A stretch of 64,000 nt of DNA from Treponema_C sp050937815 (GTDB taxonomy: Bacteria > Spirochaetota > Spirochaetia > Treponematales > Treponemataceae). The position numbers were made by a program, and so were the translations under genes. Shown here in pieces: positions 52,974-61,698 of the stretch. The stretch spans positions 231,467 to 295,466 of the forward strand of contig NZ_JACDIJ010000003.1 of NCBI RefSeq assembly GCF_050937815.1. Direction: 5' to 3'. Within the stretch, counting starts at the first letter, position 1; each line of letters begins with the position of its first letter. The notes under the pieces are model-generated. The model had not been told where the DNA came from. It did not search any database and was given only the letters and a program-made list of their open reading frames with translations.

Positions 52974-54371
52974 ATGGCAAAGATAATAGTAGCATTGTTG
53001 TACATTCTTGCAATTCTTATAATCGGAATTATCGGCGGGAGAAAGGTAAAAACGGCGGACGATTTTGCAACCGCAAACAGAAAAATTCCGTTTTGGACAA
53101 ATGTGTATTCCATGTCTTCGGCATGGATCGGTGCCGGAGCCACGCTGGGATGTGCAAGTATGTGTTATGCCTTCGGAATACAGGGTTTTTACCTTGCAAT
53201 CAGCGTAGGGATAGGCGCAATACTGGCTTCATTATTATTTTCAAAACGAATACGGGAAGCAAATGTTACGACAATACCGGAACTTATCAGAAAATATCTC
53301 GGAGCCCGTGTTGCCGATTGGATAAGCGTATTAACGATTTTTCAAATTTTCGGAATTGCCGCAAGTCAAATTCGTGCACTGGGAACAATCCTGCAAATGT
53401 TTATACCTTCGCTCGATCTCCTTGCCGCAATTGTTATTATGACCGGCGTAATGCTTGTGTATACCGTTGTCGGCGGAATCGTTTCTGCAACAAAAACAGA
53501 CAAGCTGAATATTTCTCTTATGGTTTTATCCGTTATGGTGATTATTCCGATTATAGCTCTTTCGAAATCGGGCGGACTGGAAGGATTCGCGTCAAAGGTT
53601 GACGCCTCGTATTTAACCTTAAAACATATGAGCATCGGAGCTATGATTTCAAGCGGTTTATATTTTTGTACGTCAAACATGCTTAACAGTGAAAACTTTT
53701 TGCGTGTATGCGGGGCCCGTACCGCTGCGGAGGCAAGAAACGCATCCCTTACCGCAACACTGCTTATTTACATTCCGTATTTGCTTTTTGCAAGTCTTGC
53801 AGGTTTGCTCGGTTTAGTGCTTATTCCCCAGCTGGGAACATCGGATTCCATTCTTCCCGCAATGGTAAACACCCTGACAAATCCCATCCTCGGAGCATTT
53901 TTACTTGCAGCGCTTCTTGCAGCTGTAATGGGAACGGCGGCTTCCGTTACCATGCTCACAAGCATTACGGTGACCCGCGATGTTATAGCGCGTATAAAGC
54001 CGATTGAAGGAAGCACCATGCTTAATATTCAGCGTATAGTAACGGTTGCGGTTGCCGTACTCGGCATAATTGTAGGATACTTCGGTTCGTCAATCGTTTC
54101 AATTATGGAAAATGTCGGTGCTCCCTGCGGGGCGGCCCTTGTTCCTATTTTATGCGGTATATTTTTTTGGCAGGAAAAGATGAACGAAAAAGGAACGCTG
54201 ATTACGATAATAGTTGCCGTCGTCACTACGCTCGGATATCTTGCTCTCGGCGCCCCTCTGGGTATCAGTCATTTTTTATTCGGCATTATATGCGCAACGA
54301 TTACTATGTTTGTTGCAAACGGTATTTGTCATACGATTGCTAAAAAGAAATCTGCCGAAAAAGGAGTTTAA
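52974..54371 (+). CDS. Sodium:solute symporter (SSS family)
   Basis: 465 residues, about thirteen membrane helices, strong AAAAAGGAGG. YSMSSAWIGAGATLGCASMC, ISSGLYFCTSNMLNSENFLRV and LAAVMGTAASVTMLTSITVTRD (sodium-site region) are SSS landmarks. It takes up amino acids, sugars or organic acids with sodium. In this operon it probably imports the substrate of the PLP enzyme. Two bases separate it from a 30-codon ORF. Confidence 0.85.
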   Translation: MAKIIVALLYILAILIIGIIGGRKVKTADDFATANRKIPFWTNVYSMSSAWIGAGATLGCASMCYAFGIQGFYLAISVGIGAILASLLFSKRIREANVTTIPELIRKYLGARVADWISVLTIFQIFGIAASQIRALGTILQMFIPSLDLLAAIVIMTGVMLVYTVVGGIVSATKTDKLNISLMVLSVMVIIPIIALSKSGGLEGFASKVDASYLTLKHMSIGAMISSGLYFCTSNMLNSENFLRVCGARTAAEARNASLTATLLIYIPYLLFASLAGLLGLVLIPQLGTSDSILPAMVNTLTNPILGAFLLAALLAAVMGTAASVTMLTSITVTRDVIARIKPIEGSTMLNIQRIVTVAVAVLGIIVGYFGSSIVSIMENVGAPCGAALVPILCGIFFWQEKMNEKGTLITIIVAVVTTLGYLALGAPLGISHFLFGIICATITMFVANGICHTIAKKKSAEKGV

Positions 54372-54373
54372 CG

Positions 54374-54466
54374 ATGGGTTTTATAGATTATTTTATTATT
54401 GCAGTCGGATGCGGCATCGCACTTTTTCTTTTAATTAACATAGCGCGTGAAGCATTTAAAAAATAA
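54374..54466 (+). CDS. 30-residue single-helix membrane peptide, unannotated
   Basis: ATG at 54374 and TAA at 54464-54466. AAAAAGGAG (54358-54365) with good spacing. Residues about 5-23 (FIDYFIIAVGCGIALFLL) form one hydrophobic helix, followed by NIAREAFKK, a basic tail expected in the cytoplasm. It begins two bases after the symporter stop codon. Small single-helix partners that sit beside transporters are known; here this is an inference. Too short for routine gene finders. Confidence 0.6.
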   Translation: MGFIDYFIIAVGCGIALFLLINIAREAFKK

Positions 54467-54507
54467 TAATCTTTATGCGCTATAGAATTATGTTCTGAAA
54501 ATATTGT

Positions 54508-54555
54508 AAAATAGGGGTTGTTTCCATAATCAGGCACTTTTACAGCCCCTATTTT
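54508..54555 (+). terminator. 14-bp hairpin between symporter operon and regulator
   Basis: AAAATAGGGGTTGT (54508-54521) pairs with ACAGCCCCTATTTT (54542-54555), one G-T pair, 20-base loop. Ends the transporter transcript; it lies eight bases before the AGGAG (54563-54567) of the regulator gene. Confidence 0.75.
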
Positions 54556-54575
54556 AAATTTCAGGAGATTTGCAC

Positions 54576-55253
54576 ATGCCCGAAGAAAGCATTAAACTCA
54601 GTGAAGCGGACAAGGCAATTTTGGAGTCATATAAAACAACGGTAGACGGTCTGGCGGAATACCTCGGTGAAAACTATGAAATCGTTCTGCACAGTCTTGA
54701 AAACATCGATAAATCCATTATCAAAATAGTTAACGGATTTCATACGGGCAGAACGGAAGGCGGCCCTATTACGGACCTTGCTTTGTCCATGCTTTCGAAG
54801 ATTTCTTCGGAAAAAGGTAAAAATTTTGAAAGCTATTTTTCAAAAAACAAAAAAGGGGAGTCGCTGAAATCGTCAACAATTGTTATTCGGGGAACAAGCG
54901 GTAAGCCCATCGGGCTTTTATGCATTAACTTTTACCTAAACGCATCCATTCTGTCGTGGGTTCGAAGCAATACCCCTCCTGCGCAAGCCTCAGACAACGC
55001 AACAATAAAAGAAAATTTTTCAAAAACAACGGAAGAATTGATTTTAAAATCGTTTGAAGAAACTCAAATGCAAATAACGGCGGACAACTCCATTCTTCCC
55101 TCGTTAAAAAACAAGCGTATTATAGAAATCTTAAACGAAAAAGAAATATTCAAAATTAAAAATTCCGTTACGGTTATAGCAAAACAAATGAATATTTCAA
55201 AAAACACCGTCTATCTTCATTTGCGGAGTTTAAAAAATACTAAAAAAAACTGA
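54576..55253 (+). CDS. YheO/DauR-family PAS-HTH regulator
   Basis: 225 residues from ATG 54576, chosen because AGGAG is eight bases upstream; an in-frame TTG six bases earlier is worse spaced. The N-terminal half is a YheO-like PAS domain (YLGENYEIVLHSLENIDKS, then GKPIGLLCINFYLN), and the C-terminus is the DauR-type HTH (SVTVIAKQMNISKNTVYLHL). DauR relatives control D-amino-acid catabolism. Here it is the likely regulator of the RidA to symporter operon. Confidence 0.8.
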   Translation: MPEESIKLSEADKAILESYKTTVDGLAEYLGENYEIVLHSLENIDKSIIKIVNGFHTGRTEGGPITDLALSMLSKISSEKGKNFESYFSKNKKGESLKSSTIVIRGTSGKPIGLLCINFYLNASILSWVRSNTPPAQASDNATIKENFSKTTEELILKSFEETQMQITADNSILPSLKNKRIIEILNEKEIFKIKNSVTVIAKQMNISKNTVYLHLRSLKNTKKN

Positions 55254-55271
55254 ATCTTTCTACCTGCCGCT

Positions 55272-55322
55272 AAGGGGGTTGGGGGCCGCAGATTATATAA
55301 ATCGTTGTGCAGCAGCCCCCTT
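55272..55322. terminator. Probable bidirectional terminator
   Basis: AAGGGGGTTG (55272-55281) pairs with CAGCCCCCTT (55313-55322) with one G-T pair and a 31-base loop. Lies between the convergent regulator and ABC genes, with T-rich sequence after it. Confidence 0.45.
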
Positions 55323-55354
55323 TCTCCGTTTTTAAATTCGTTTACTTCTATCCG

Positions 55355-57076
55355 TCAATACACCCACTTTTCCGTCAAGCCCGATTTTTCAATCATGCTG
55401 CGGTACAGGGCGGATTTTTTCAAAAGCTCCGAATGTGTGCCTTCCGTTTCTATTTTACCTTCGTTCATCACGATGATTTTGTCGGCGTTTTCAACCGACT
55501 TTAAGCGGTGCGAAATGATGATAACGGTTTTATCCTTGATAAGTGTATTTAAGCTTTCCTGAATCTTCATTTCGTTTTCAACATCGAGCGAGGCGCTTAT
55601 CTCATCCAAAATAATAATCGGGGCATTTTTCAAAAAAGCGCGGGCGATTGAAAGGCGCTGGCGTTCTCCGCCCGAAAGACGGCTGCCGTTTTCGCCGACA
55701 AAGGTATTCCAGCTTTCCGGCAAGGCTTCGATAAACTCTGTGCAATTTGCAAGGCGGGCCGCTTCCTTTACTTCCTCATCGCTTGCATTTTTATTTCCGA
55801 CGCGGATGTTTTCCATAATCGACGTATTGAACAAGCCGACATCCTGAAACACTATCGAAATTTTTTCAAAAAGACTGTCGGTGTCGATTTTTGCAATATC
55901 TTTTCCGTCAATAAGAATCTGCCCCTTGTTATAATCGTAAAGGCGCGACGCCAAACGAAGCACCGTGGTTTTTCCGCAGCCCGAAGGTCCGACCAAAGCG
56001 GTAACCTTGTTTTGCTCGGCTGTAAAAGAAATGCCGTCGATGATTTTTTGTCCGTCATTATATGAAAATTCCACATCCTTAAATTCGATTCCGCAGTGTT
56101 TTAAGTCCGCAGGGCTTCCTTCCTGTACGGCAGTTTCACGCAGCTCATTGATACGTTTAACGCGCGAATCGATGTACATAATTTCCGCAAGGTTTGCTTC
56201 AACGGCGGCAACCGCATCAACTATGCGTGAAGCGGCAATGACATAGCCGATAAAGTAAAGAAGCGGGGCGCTTCCGGCTAAGTACATTTTTAAACCGAAA
56301 AAGACCGTTATACCTACGGAAAATTTTAATGCCGCCATTGCGATATTAAGCGGAATTGCTTGATGGGCTTCGACGGAAAGATGCAGTTTTTCCGCCTCAT
56401 CGACATTGCGGTTTAATTTTTCCGCAACCGTATCCGTGCGGCCGTAGCTTTTAATTTCCTGCTGAAGCTCAATCGCTTCCTGAAAAAATTCCGAGCGCTG
56501 TCTTTGCTTGTGAAAGTCTCTTGTAGTTTCGCGTATTTGAATCTTTTTCGATAAAATCAGTAAAATAAAACTAATGATAATAGGAACAAAGACGCAAAGG
56601 CCTAAGGCCGGGTGGGCGGCAATCATCATAATCCCGATTATTACCAAATAAACGACAAGTCCTATCGTTTGCGGAATGGCGTGGCTTAATGCGTGCTCCA
56701 GAGCTGCAACGTCCGCCATAACGGTTTGCGATAAATCGGAAATATCGTGCTTGGAAAAGTACGCAAGCGGCAAAGCCTTTAAGCGGTTTGCAATTTCAAC
56801 CCGCAGCTCTTTACATTCTTTAAATGTTACCGTGTACAGAGTGTTGTAATTTACGTGCAGCAAAAAGTACATAAGCACGGCAAGAGCCGCCATAATACCG
56901 ATATAAAAAAGGGGTGTTTTGAGTGAGTTTTCAAAGTAGCCCTGCAAAAAAAACATAATTAAAAACATCGGCAAAATATAGGCGATATTCGAAAACACCG
57001 ACCATACCGAGGCGGTAACCAAATCCCGGGCGCCTTGCTCGGTAACCGCAAATAATTTTTGTAACTTCTTTTTCAT
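55355..57076 (-). CDS. ABC half-transporter, exporter fold (pair 1, canonical ATPase)
   Basis: 573 residues: six membrane helices (about 20-310) and a C-terminal ATPase with GPSGCGKTT, LSGGERQRLSIARAF and IIILDEISASLDVENE. Exporter-type fold (MdlB/MsbA class). It begins two bases after the gene at 57078-58820 ends (minus strand), so the two should form a heterodimer. Convergent to the DauR-type regulator. Substrate unknown; the arrangement resembles YbtPQ/IrtAB-like importers built from exporter folds. Confidence 0.8.
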   Translation of the reverse strand: MKKKLQKLFAVTEQGARDLVTASVWSVFSNIAYILPMFLIMFFLQGYFENSLKTPLFYIGIMAALAVLMYFLLHVNYNTLYTVTFKECKELRVEIANRLKALPLAYFSKHDISDLSQTVMADVAALEHALSHAIPQTIGLVVYLVIIGIMMIAAHPALGLCVFVPIIISFILLILSKKIQIRETTRDFHKQRQRSEFFQEAIELQQEIKSYGRTDTVAEKLNRNVDEAEKLHLSVEAHQAIPLNIAMAALKFSVGITVFFGLKMYLAGSAPLLYFIGYVIAASRIVDAVAAVEANLAEIMYIDSRVKRINELRETAVQEGSPADLKHCGIEFKDVEFSYNDGQKIIDGISFTAEQNKVTALVGPSGCGKTTVLRLASRLYDYNKGQILIDGKDIAKIDTDSLFEKISIVFQDVGLFNTSIMENIRVGNKNASDEEVKEAARLANCTEFIEALPESWNTFVGENGSRLSGGERQRLSIARAFLKNAPIIILDEISASLDVENEMKIQESLNTLIKDKTVIIISHRLKSVENADKIIVMNEGKIETEGTHSELLKKSALYRSMIEKSGLTEKWVY

Positions 57077-57077
57077 T

Positions 57078-58820
57078 TTACACTCTCCACTCGTTCGCTT
57101 TGGAATACAGCTTTTGCAACTGACTGTATTTTCCGCCCGTTTTCATAAGCTCTTTGTCGCTGCCCCGCTCTATTATGCTGCCGTCTTCGACAACCAAAAC
57201 CTCATCGACGTTTTTAATCGAACTTAAACGGTGGGCTATCATAATGACGGTTTTGTTTTTCATCAAATTGGAAAAAGCTTGCTGAATTTCGTATTCGTTT
57301 TCGGGATCGGCGGCGGCGGATGCTTCGTCCAAGATAATGATGTCGGCATTTTTCAAAATTGCGCGGGCAATTGCAACCCTCTGTATTTCTCCGCCCGACA
57401 AATGCACTCCTTTGGAGCCGATTAGGGTATGTTCGCGTTTTTCAAACTTCGCTAAAATATCCTCGCAGCGAGCAAGGCTCAAGGCCTTCATTACTTCTTC
57501 ATCGCTTGCGTTTTTGTTTCCCATTTTCACGTTTTCAAAAATGCTCATCTTAAAGAGCTTGGACGCTTGGAACACAAAGGCTATATTTTTCATCAAGGCG
57601 TTTTTTGAATACGAAGCGATGTTCTTTCCGCCGATTAAGATTTCTCCTTCGTTGATTTTATAAAAGCCGGAAATAAGTTTTGCGATTGTAGACTTTCCGC
57701 CGCCGGAGGAACCGACAAGGGCGTAGGTTTTATTCGGCGCAAGTTTAAAGCTCACGTTTTTTAAAATCTTTTCTTCATTGTAGCCGAATGAAACGTTTTT
57801 AAATTCGATGCCGAAGTTATCGAATTTTTCTTCGGAGCCGTGCGTAATATTGTCTTTTTCCATTTCGGTAAAAAGATTTTCCAGTTTGTCGACCACGCTT
57901 TTGGCTTGAAAATTGTACATACCGACATACATAACGCGCATAAAGGCGCCGAAAAGTACACCGGCAAAGCACACATAAAACACGATTTTTGCAATGATAA
58001 GATTTCCGTCCGCCCCCCTATTCATAAAGTAAATTGCGGCCGGAACAGTGAAGGTTGTAAACAAGTTGAACAATACTTGAAACATAACGTATGGCCGCCG
58101 GCAGCTGAGCGTGTACTTGTATGCCAAATCGGAATAGTCGGTAATTGCCGTGTAAAACGCTTTAAAGGATTCCACCGTGCTTTTAAAGATTTTTATAACC
58201 TGCATACCTCGCACATACTCCACCGCTTCGCCGTTCATCCTTTCCAAAGCGGCTTGATATTTTTGCATAAAGTGCTTGTCGCCCATCATAAACATCATCT
58301 GCACACCGCCGATAACTGCGATAAGTAACAGCAAAAGACCCAGCTTTATGTCCACCATAAAAATAATGGCAAACATTAAAATCGGGGTAAGAAGGGCCGC
58401 AACATTGTCGGGTATAAGGTGGGCGACAATCATGTGCGTTTCCTGCGCGTTGTCGTCGATGATTTTGCGGATTTTTCCCGAATTGTTTACGTCAAAAAAT
58501 GCAAAAGACGCATTCATCAAATGGCCGATTGCCGCTTTGCGCAAATTCGATTCGAGGCGGAAACCCAGCACGTGAGAAGCCCAAAGGGAAGCAAAATACA
58601 CAACGGAATATCCTAGCATCAGTGCAACGATGACAGTTGCATAAAAGGAGCCGTCCGTAACGCTTTTTGTTACCAAAAGCGCGTGCAAAAACTTCCATAA
58701 GTACCAAAATGCTCCCATTTGGCAAGCAACGCCCAAAGCGGAGCAAACAATGGAAATATACACACAGTGTATTTTTTCAGGCGTGTATTTAAACAATCTT
58801 TTGTATGTGTCCATAGACAC
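57078..58820 (-). CDS. ABC half-transporter, exporter fold (pair 1, AAD-type D-loop)
   Basis: 580 residues, six membrane helices then ATPase. Walker A GSSGGGKST, signature LSGGEIQRVAIARAIL, Walker B and D-loop IIILDEASAAADPENEYEI. The D-loop is AAD where most exporters have ALD, a feature I associate with YbtP/IrtA-type subunits. Partner of 55355-57076. AGGAGGTGTCTATG-type start region: GGAGGTGT precedes the ATG. Confidence 0.8.
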   Translation of the reverse strand: MSMDTYKRLFKYTPEKIHCVYISIVCSALGVACQMGAFWYLWKFLHALLVTKSVTDGSFYATVIVALMLGYSVVYFASLWASHVLGFRLESNLRKAAIGHLMNASFAFFDVNNSGKIRKIIDDNAQETHMIVAHLIPDNVAALLTPILMFAIIFMVDIKLGLLLLLIAVIGGVQMMFMMGDKHFMQKYQAALERMNGEAVEYVRGMQVIKIFKSTVESFKAFYTAITDYSDLAYKYTLSCRRPYVMFQVLFNLFTTFTVPAAIYFMNRGADGNLIIAKIVFYVCFAGVLFGAFMRVMYVGMYNFQAKSVVDKLENLFTEMEKDNITHGSEEKFDNFGIEFKNVSFGYNEEKILKNVSFKLAPNKTYALVGSSGGGKSTIAKLISGFYKINEGEILIGGKNIASYSKNALMKNIAFVFQASKLFKMSIFENVKMGNKNASDEEVMKALSLARCEDILAKFEKREHTLIGSKGVHLSGGEIQRVAIARAILKNADIIILDEASAAADPENEYEIQQAFSNLMKNKTVIMIAHRLSSIKNVDEVLVVEDGSIIERGSDKELMKTGGKYSQLQKLYSKANEWRV

Positions 58821-58915
58821 CTCCTATAAATAATTTGTATTACTTAACGGATAATGTGTATTTGAGAATGTAATTACCCATTACCGAGACTTGTACAGTA
58901 TAAGCGGGCAAGTTA

Positions 58916-58926
58916 AATTCCTAATT
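58916..58926 (-). repeat. AT-rich 3'-end repeat, copy 1
   Basis: AATTCCTAATT just downstream of the stop codon of the gene at 58933-60843. Same motif as 61054-61065, 61686-61698 and 62124-62135. Confidence 0.5.
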
Positions 58927-58932
58927 CACAAG

Positions 58933-60843
58933 TTAAGCATTTGCCGCCAGTTTCCAGCTGATACCCGATTGAAAGTTGTTCCACATTTTGGTATACGAGC
59001 CGCCCTTTGCCAAAAGCTCCGCATGGGTGCCGGTTTCTTCAATTTTACCGTTGTTGATAACGCAGATTTTGTCTGCATTCACAATAGAAGAAAGACGATG
59101 GGCAATCATAATGACGGTTTTGTTTTTAAGCAGCTGACTGAAGGTCTTTTTGATTTTATACTCGTTTTCCGCATCGGCAAAACTAGTAGCCTCGTCCAGC
59201 ACGACAATGGGAGCGTCCTGTAAAAGGGCGCGGGCAACGGCAAGCCGCTGGGCTTCCCCGCCTGAAACATACGTCCCCTTGGTGCCGTACACGGTGTCTA
59301 TGCCGTCCGGAAGTTTTTCGATAATATCCATACACTCAGCCTTTTCAAGCACGGCAAGCACTTCTTCGCGTGTCGCGTCCTTTTTACCGTAGCGGATATT
59401 TTCAAAAATGCTTTCGTTAAAAAGCTTGTTTTCCTGAAATACAAAGCTGATAAGGTGCATGAGGTCATCCGTTTTGATATTCTTACTGCTCACGCCGCCG
59501 ATGGTAATTTCCCCCGAATCGAGCTCCCAAAAGCGTCCGAGCAAATTGACTAACGTTGTCTTTCCTCCGCCCGAAGGCCCTACAAGGGCGGTAAGCGTAT
59601 GTTCGGGAAGGTTAAGCGATACACCGTCGATAGCTTTTTTAAAAGACGGGGCAGCTTTTTTTTCCGTATCCTCCCCCTTTCCGCCTTGCACCGTGCTTTG
59701 CACCGTGCCTTGCACCATGCTTTCGGCACTTTCTTTATAAGAGAACACAACATCTTTAAAAGCAATATCGAACCTTTGCGGCATAACGGACTTTTCAGGC
59801 TCCGGAGCAGACGGCTCATTAAGAATCGCTTCAATACGGTTTAAGGCATCGCCGCCTTGCATATTTAAGCTGGAGCCGTATATGATTTTTATCATCATAT
59901 TAAACATCACCGGCGAGAGGGAAAGATAAAAAATAAAGCCGTATAAAAACTTTGCATAGCCTTCACCTTGTATTACCGTACCTGCAAAAATAATGGCAGC
60001 CGGTACCAAAAACACAAAGCCCGCTTTTAAAAGGGAAAGAAAAATCGAATAGCCGTTTTCCCAGCTCATCGAATATTTTAAAACGTAATCGCGGTAGTTT
60101 ATGATTGAGGTATAAAAGTCCTTAAAACGGTGTACCGATTGATTAAAGGTTTTTACTACCGAAATGCCGCGGATATATTCGGTTCCTGCACTGTTCATTT
60201 TTTCTAAGGCATTTTCGTAATTTTCCATAAAGCCCATTTTTTGCCCCTTTGCCATCATTACCCCTTGCAATATGAAGGCAATAACGAGCGGCAAAAACGA
60301 AATAAGCCCGAAGCGCCAATCAAAAAAGAACATCAAAAACAAAACGGCAATGGGCGTTACCGCATTTTGTACAACATCGGGAAGCATGTGAGCGATAAGA
60401 GCTTCAAGCGAATAAACGTTTTTTTCAAAAACCTTGCGTACCGAACCGCTTGCATGTGTTGTGTGCCAGCCGACAGGAAGACGTGCAAAGGTATCCGTTA
60501 AGCGCATATTTAAATTCCCCATTAGGTTAAAGGCGGTAAGATGCGAACACATGAGTGCACCAAAATAGAGGAGGAATCCCGCAGCCGCAGCAATAAGAGC
60601 GGTAAGCCCGTAGATAAGCATTTGCCCCACATTAACAGTAGTTCCCACCGTATATGCCGAAATAATGTCTCGCATAACATAAAACACAACCGCATACGGA
60701 ATCAGCATTGCAAGCGTGCTTAAAGCCGACAAAAAAAGCGACAAATAGATAAAGGGCTTGTGTTTTCCCGCATAGGCTAAAATGCGGCTTACAACTCCTG
60801 CCTGTTTTTCCTTTTTAGCTTTCTTTTTTTCATTTTTATTCAT
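58933..60843 (-). CDS. ABC half-transporter, exporter fold (pair 2, FAD-type D-loop)
   Basis: 636 residues, longer than its neighbours because of a linker with short repeats between the membrane part and the ATPase. ATPase: GPSGGGKTT, VSGGEAQRLAVARALL, VVLDEATSFADAENEYKI. The FADAENE D-loop matches that of YbtP-like subunits of siderophore importers, to my knowledge. Likely partner is the ALD-type protein at 62142-63881. Upstream lie three hairpins (60870-61028) and AGGAG before the ATG. Confidence 0.8.
   Translation of the reverse strand: MNKNEKKKAKKEKQAGVVSRILAYAGKHKPFIYLSLFLSALSTLAMLIPYAVVFYVMRDIISAYTVGTTVNVGQMLIYGLTALIAAAAGFLLYFGALMCSHLTAFNLMGNLNMRLTDTFARLPVGWHTTHASGSVRKVFEKNVYSLEALIAHMLPDVVQNAVTPIAVLFLMFFFDWRFGLISFLPLVIAFILQGVMMAKGQKMGFMENYENALEKMNSAGTEYIRGISVVKTFNQSVHRFKDFYTSIINYRDYVLKYSMSWENGYSIFLSLLKAGFVFLVPAAIIFAGTVIQGEGYAKFLYGFIFYLSLSPVMFNMMIKIIYGSSLNMQGGDALNRIEAILNEPSAPEPEKSVMPQRFDIAFKDVVFSYKESAESMVQGTVQSTVQGGKGEDTEKKAAPSFKKAIDGVSLNLPEHTLTALVGPSGGGKTTLVNLLGRFWELDSGEITIGGVSSKNIKTDDLMHLISFVFQENKLFNESIFENIRYGKKDATREEVLAVLEKAECMDIIEKLPDGIDTVYGTKGTYVSGGEAQRLAVARALLQDAPIVVLDEATSFADAENEYKIKKTFSQLLKNKTVIMIAHRLSSIVNADKICVINNGKIEETGTHAELLAKGGSYTKMWNNFQSGISWKLAANA
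59684..59719 (-). repeat. 12-bp tandem repeat in ABC linker
   Basis: Three 12-base units: CCTTGCACCGTG (59684-59695), CTTTGCACCGTG (59696-59707), CCTTGCACCATG (59708-59719). In frame, giving a repeated four-residue pattern (MVQG, TVQS, TVQG) in the linker of the ABC protein. Confidence 0.85.
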
Positions 60844-60869
60844 ATATACTCCTATAAAATTTTTTTGAA

Positions 60870-61028
60870 GGAAACTTCAGTTTCCGAAAAAAATATTTCT
60901 GTGCTTTTACGGGCAAAGCACAGCTTTGAACGAAAAGCACATACAATAACCGATGTTTGCCTATTGTCCACCTATTAAGGCAAACTCGTAGATAATCAGT
61001 GAGGCGGCATTTCGCCGAACTGATTATC
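60870..61028 (-). promoter_or_regulatory. Three hairpins in the intergenic leader
   Basis: Between the MptD-like gene and the ABC gene: GGAAACT-TC-AGTTTCC (60870-60885); CTGTGCTTT / AAAGCACAG (60899-60907, 60915-60923); and GATAATCAGT / ACTGATTATC (60991-61000, 61019-61028) with an inner GGCG/CGCC. No T-run follows on the minus strand, so these are not plain terminators. They would lie in the leader or inter-gene mRNA of the ABC gene. Confidence 0.55.
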
Positions 61029-61053
61029 CTACACTCCTATAAAATTAATTTTT

Positions 61054-61065
61054 AATTCCTAATTA
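61054..61065 (-). repeat. AT-rich 3'-end repeat, copy 2
   Basis: AATTCCTAATTA directly after the stop codon of the MptD-like gene. Confidence 0.5.
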
Positions 61066-61066
61066 C

Positions 61067-61648
61067 CTAAACCAACCCTGTTTTTTCAAAGTGTTTCTTT
61101 AAGAACTTTTTACCCAAAAGCCCGCCGAGTAATCCGCCTGTAAAAGCGGTAGCGTAGAGAATGGGCATAATCCAGATAGGCAATCCCGTTAATTCAGCGG
61201 CATAGGCGGTTCCCATCATTTTTTCGGTGAGAGCAAAATATTGCTCTTTTAAAATAAAAATTTGCCAAAAGCCTCCGCACAATGCTAACGACATAACAGC
61301 ATAGCTTACTATGTTTCCCTTTTCAGTATTATAACCGAGTACCTTACGTACAATTTCTGCAATGGCGGCAACTATAAGCGAATGGATTGCAACTACCGGA
61401 GTGTGTCCCATCAGCGTCATCAAACAGCCAGGAATAGCGACGAAAATAAAAAGTGCAAAAGGCTTTTGCACCTTGGCAAGTAAAAACAGTACTGAGATTC
61501 CCAACATTACACTGACGGCAAAAGGAACCGCTAAAAAAGTCAGCACCAAAAAACCAAGGGGAGTTCCAATTACAGTCAACCCAACAAAATAAATAACGGA
61601 AAAAATGGCGATATTTATCAAATCCTTTAAAACCAATTTGTTGTTCAT
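61067..61648 (-). CDS. MptD/Trep_Strep-family membrane protein (putative ECF S component)
   Basis: 193 residues, six hydrophobic helices. LKDLINIAIFSVIYFVGLTV at the start, GHTPVVAIHSLIVAAIAEIV in the middle and FTGGLLGGLLGKKFLKKHFE at the end are typical of the Trep_Strep family, named for its presence in treponemes and streptococci and annotated as a putative substrate-capture component. It lies between two exporter-fold ABC subunits, as family members often do. No classical ECF T protein or A1/A2 ATPase pair is near, so it probably works with the ABC half-transporters. TAGGAGGTTG before the ATG. Confidence 0.78.
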   Translation of the reverse strand: MNNKLVLKDLINIAIFSVIYFVGLTVIGTPLGFLVLTFLAVPFAVSVMLGISVLFLLAKVQKPFALFIFVAIPGCLMTLMGHTPVVAIHSLIVAAIAEIVRKVLGYNTEKGNIVSYAVMSLALCGGFWQIFILKEQYFALTEKMMGTAYAAELTGLPIWIMPILYATAFTGGLLGGLLGKKFLKKHFEKTGLV

Positions 61649-61685
61649 AACAACCTCCTATTATTAATTTGTAATTCTTAATGCA

Positions 61686-61698
61686 TAATTAGGAATTA
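61686..61698 (-). repeat. AT-rich 3'-end repeat, copy 3
   Basis: TAATTAGGAATTA overlapping the stop codon of the four-helix-bundle gene. Confidence 0.5.
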
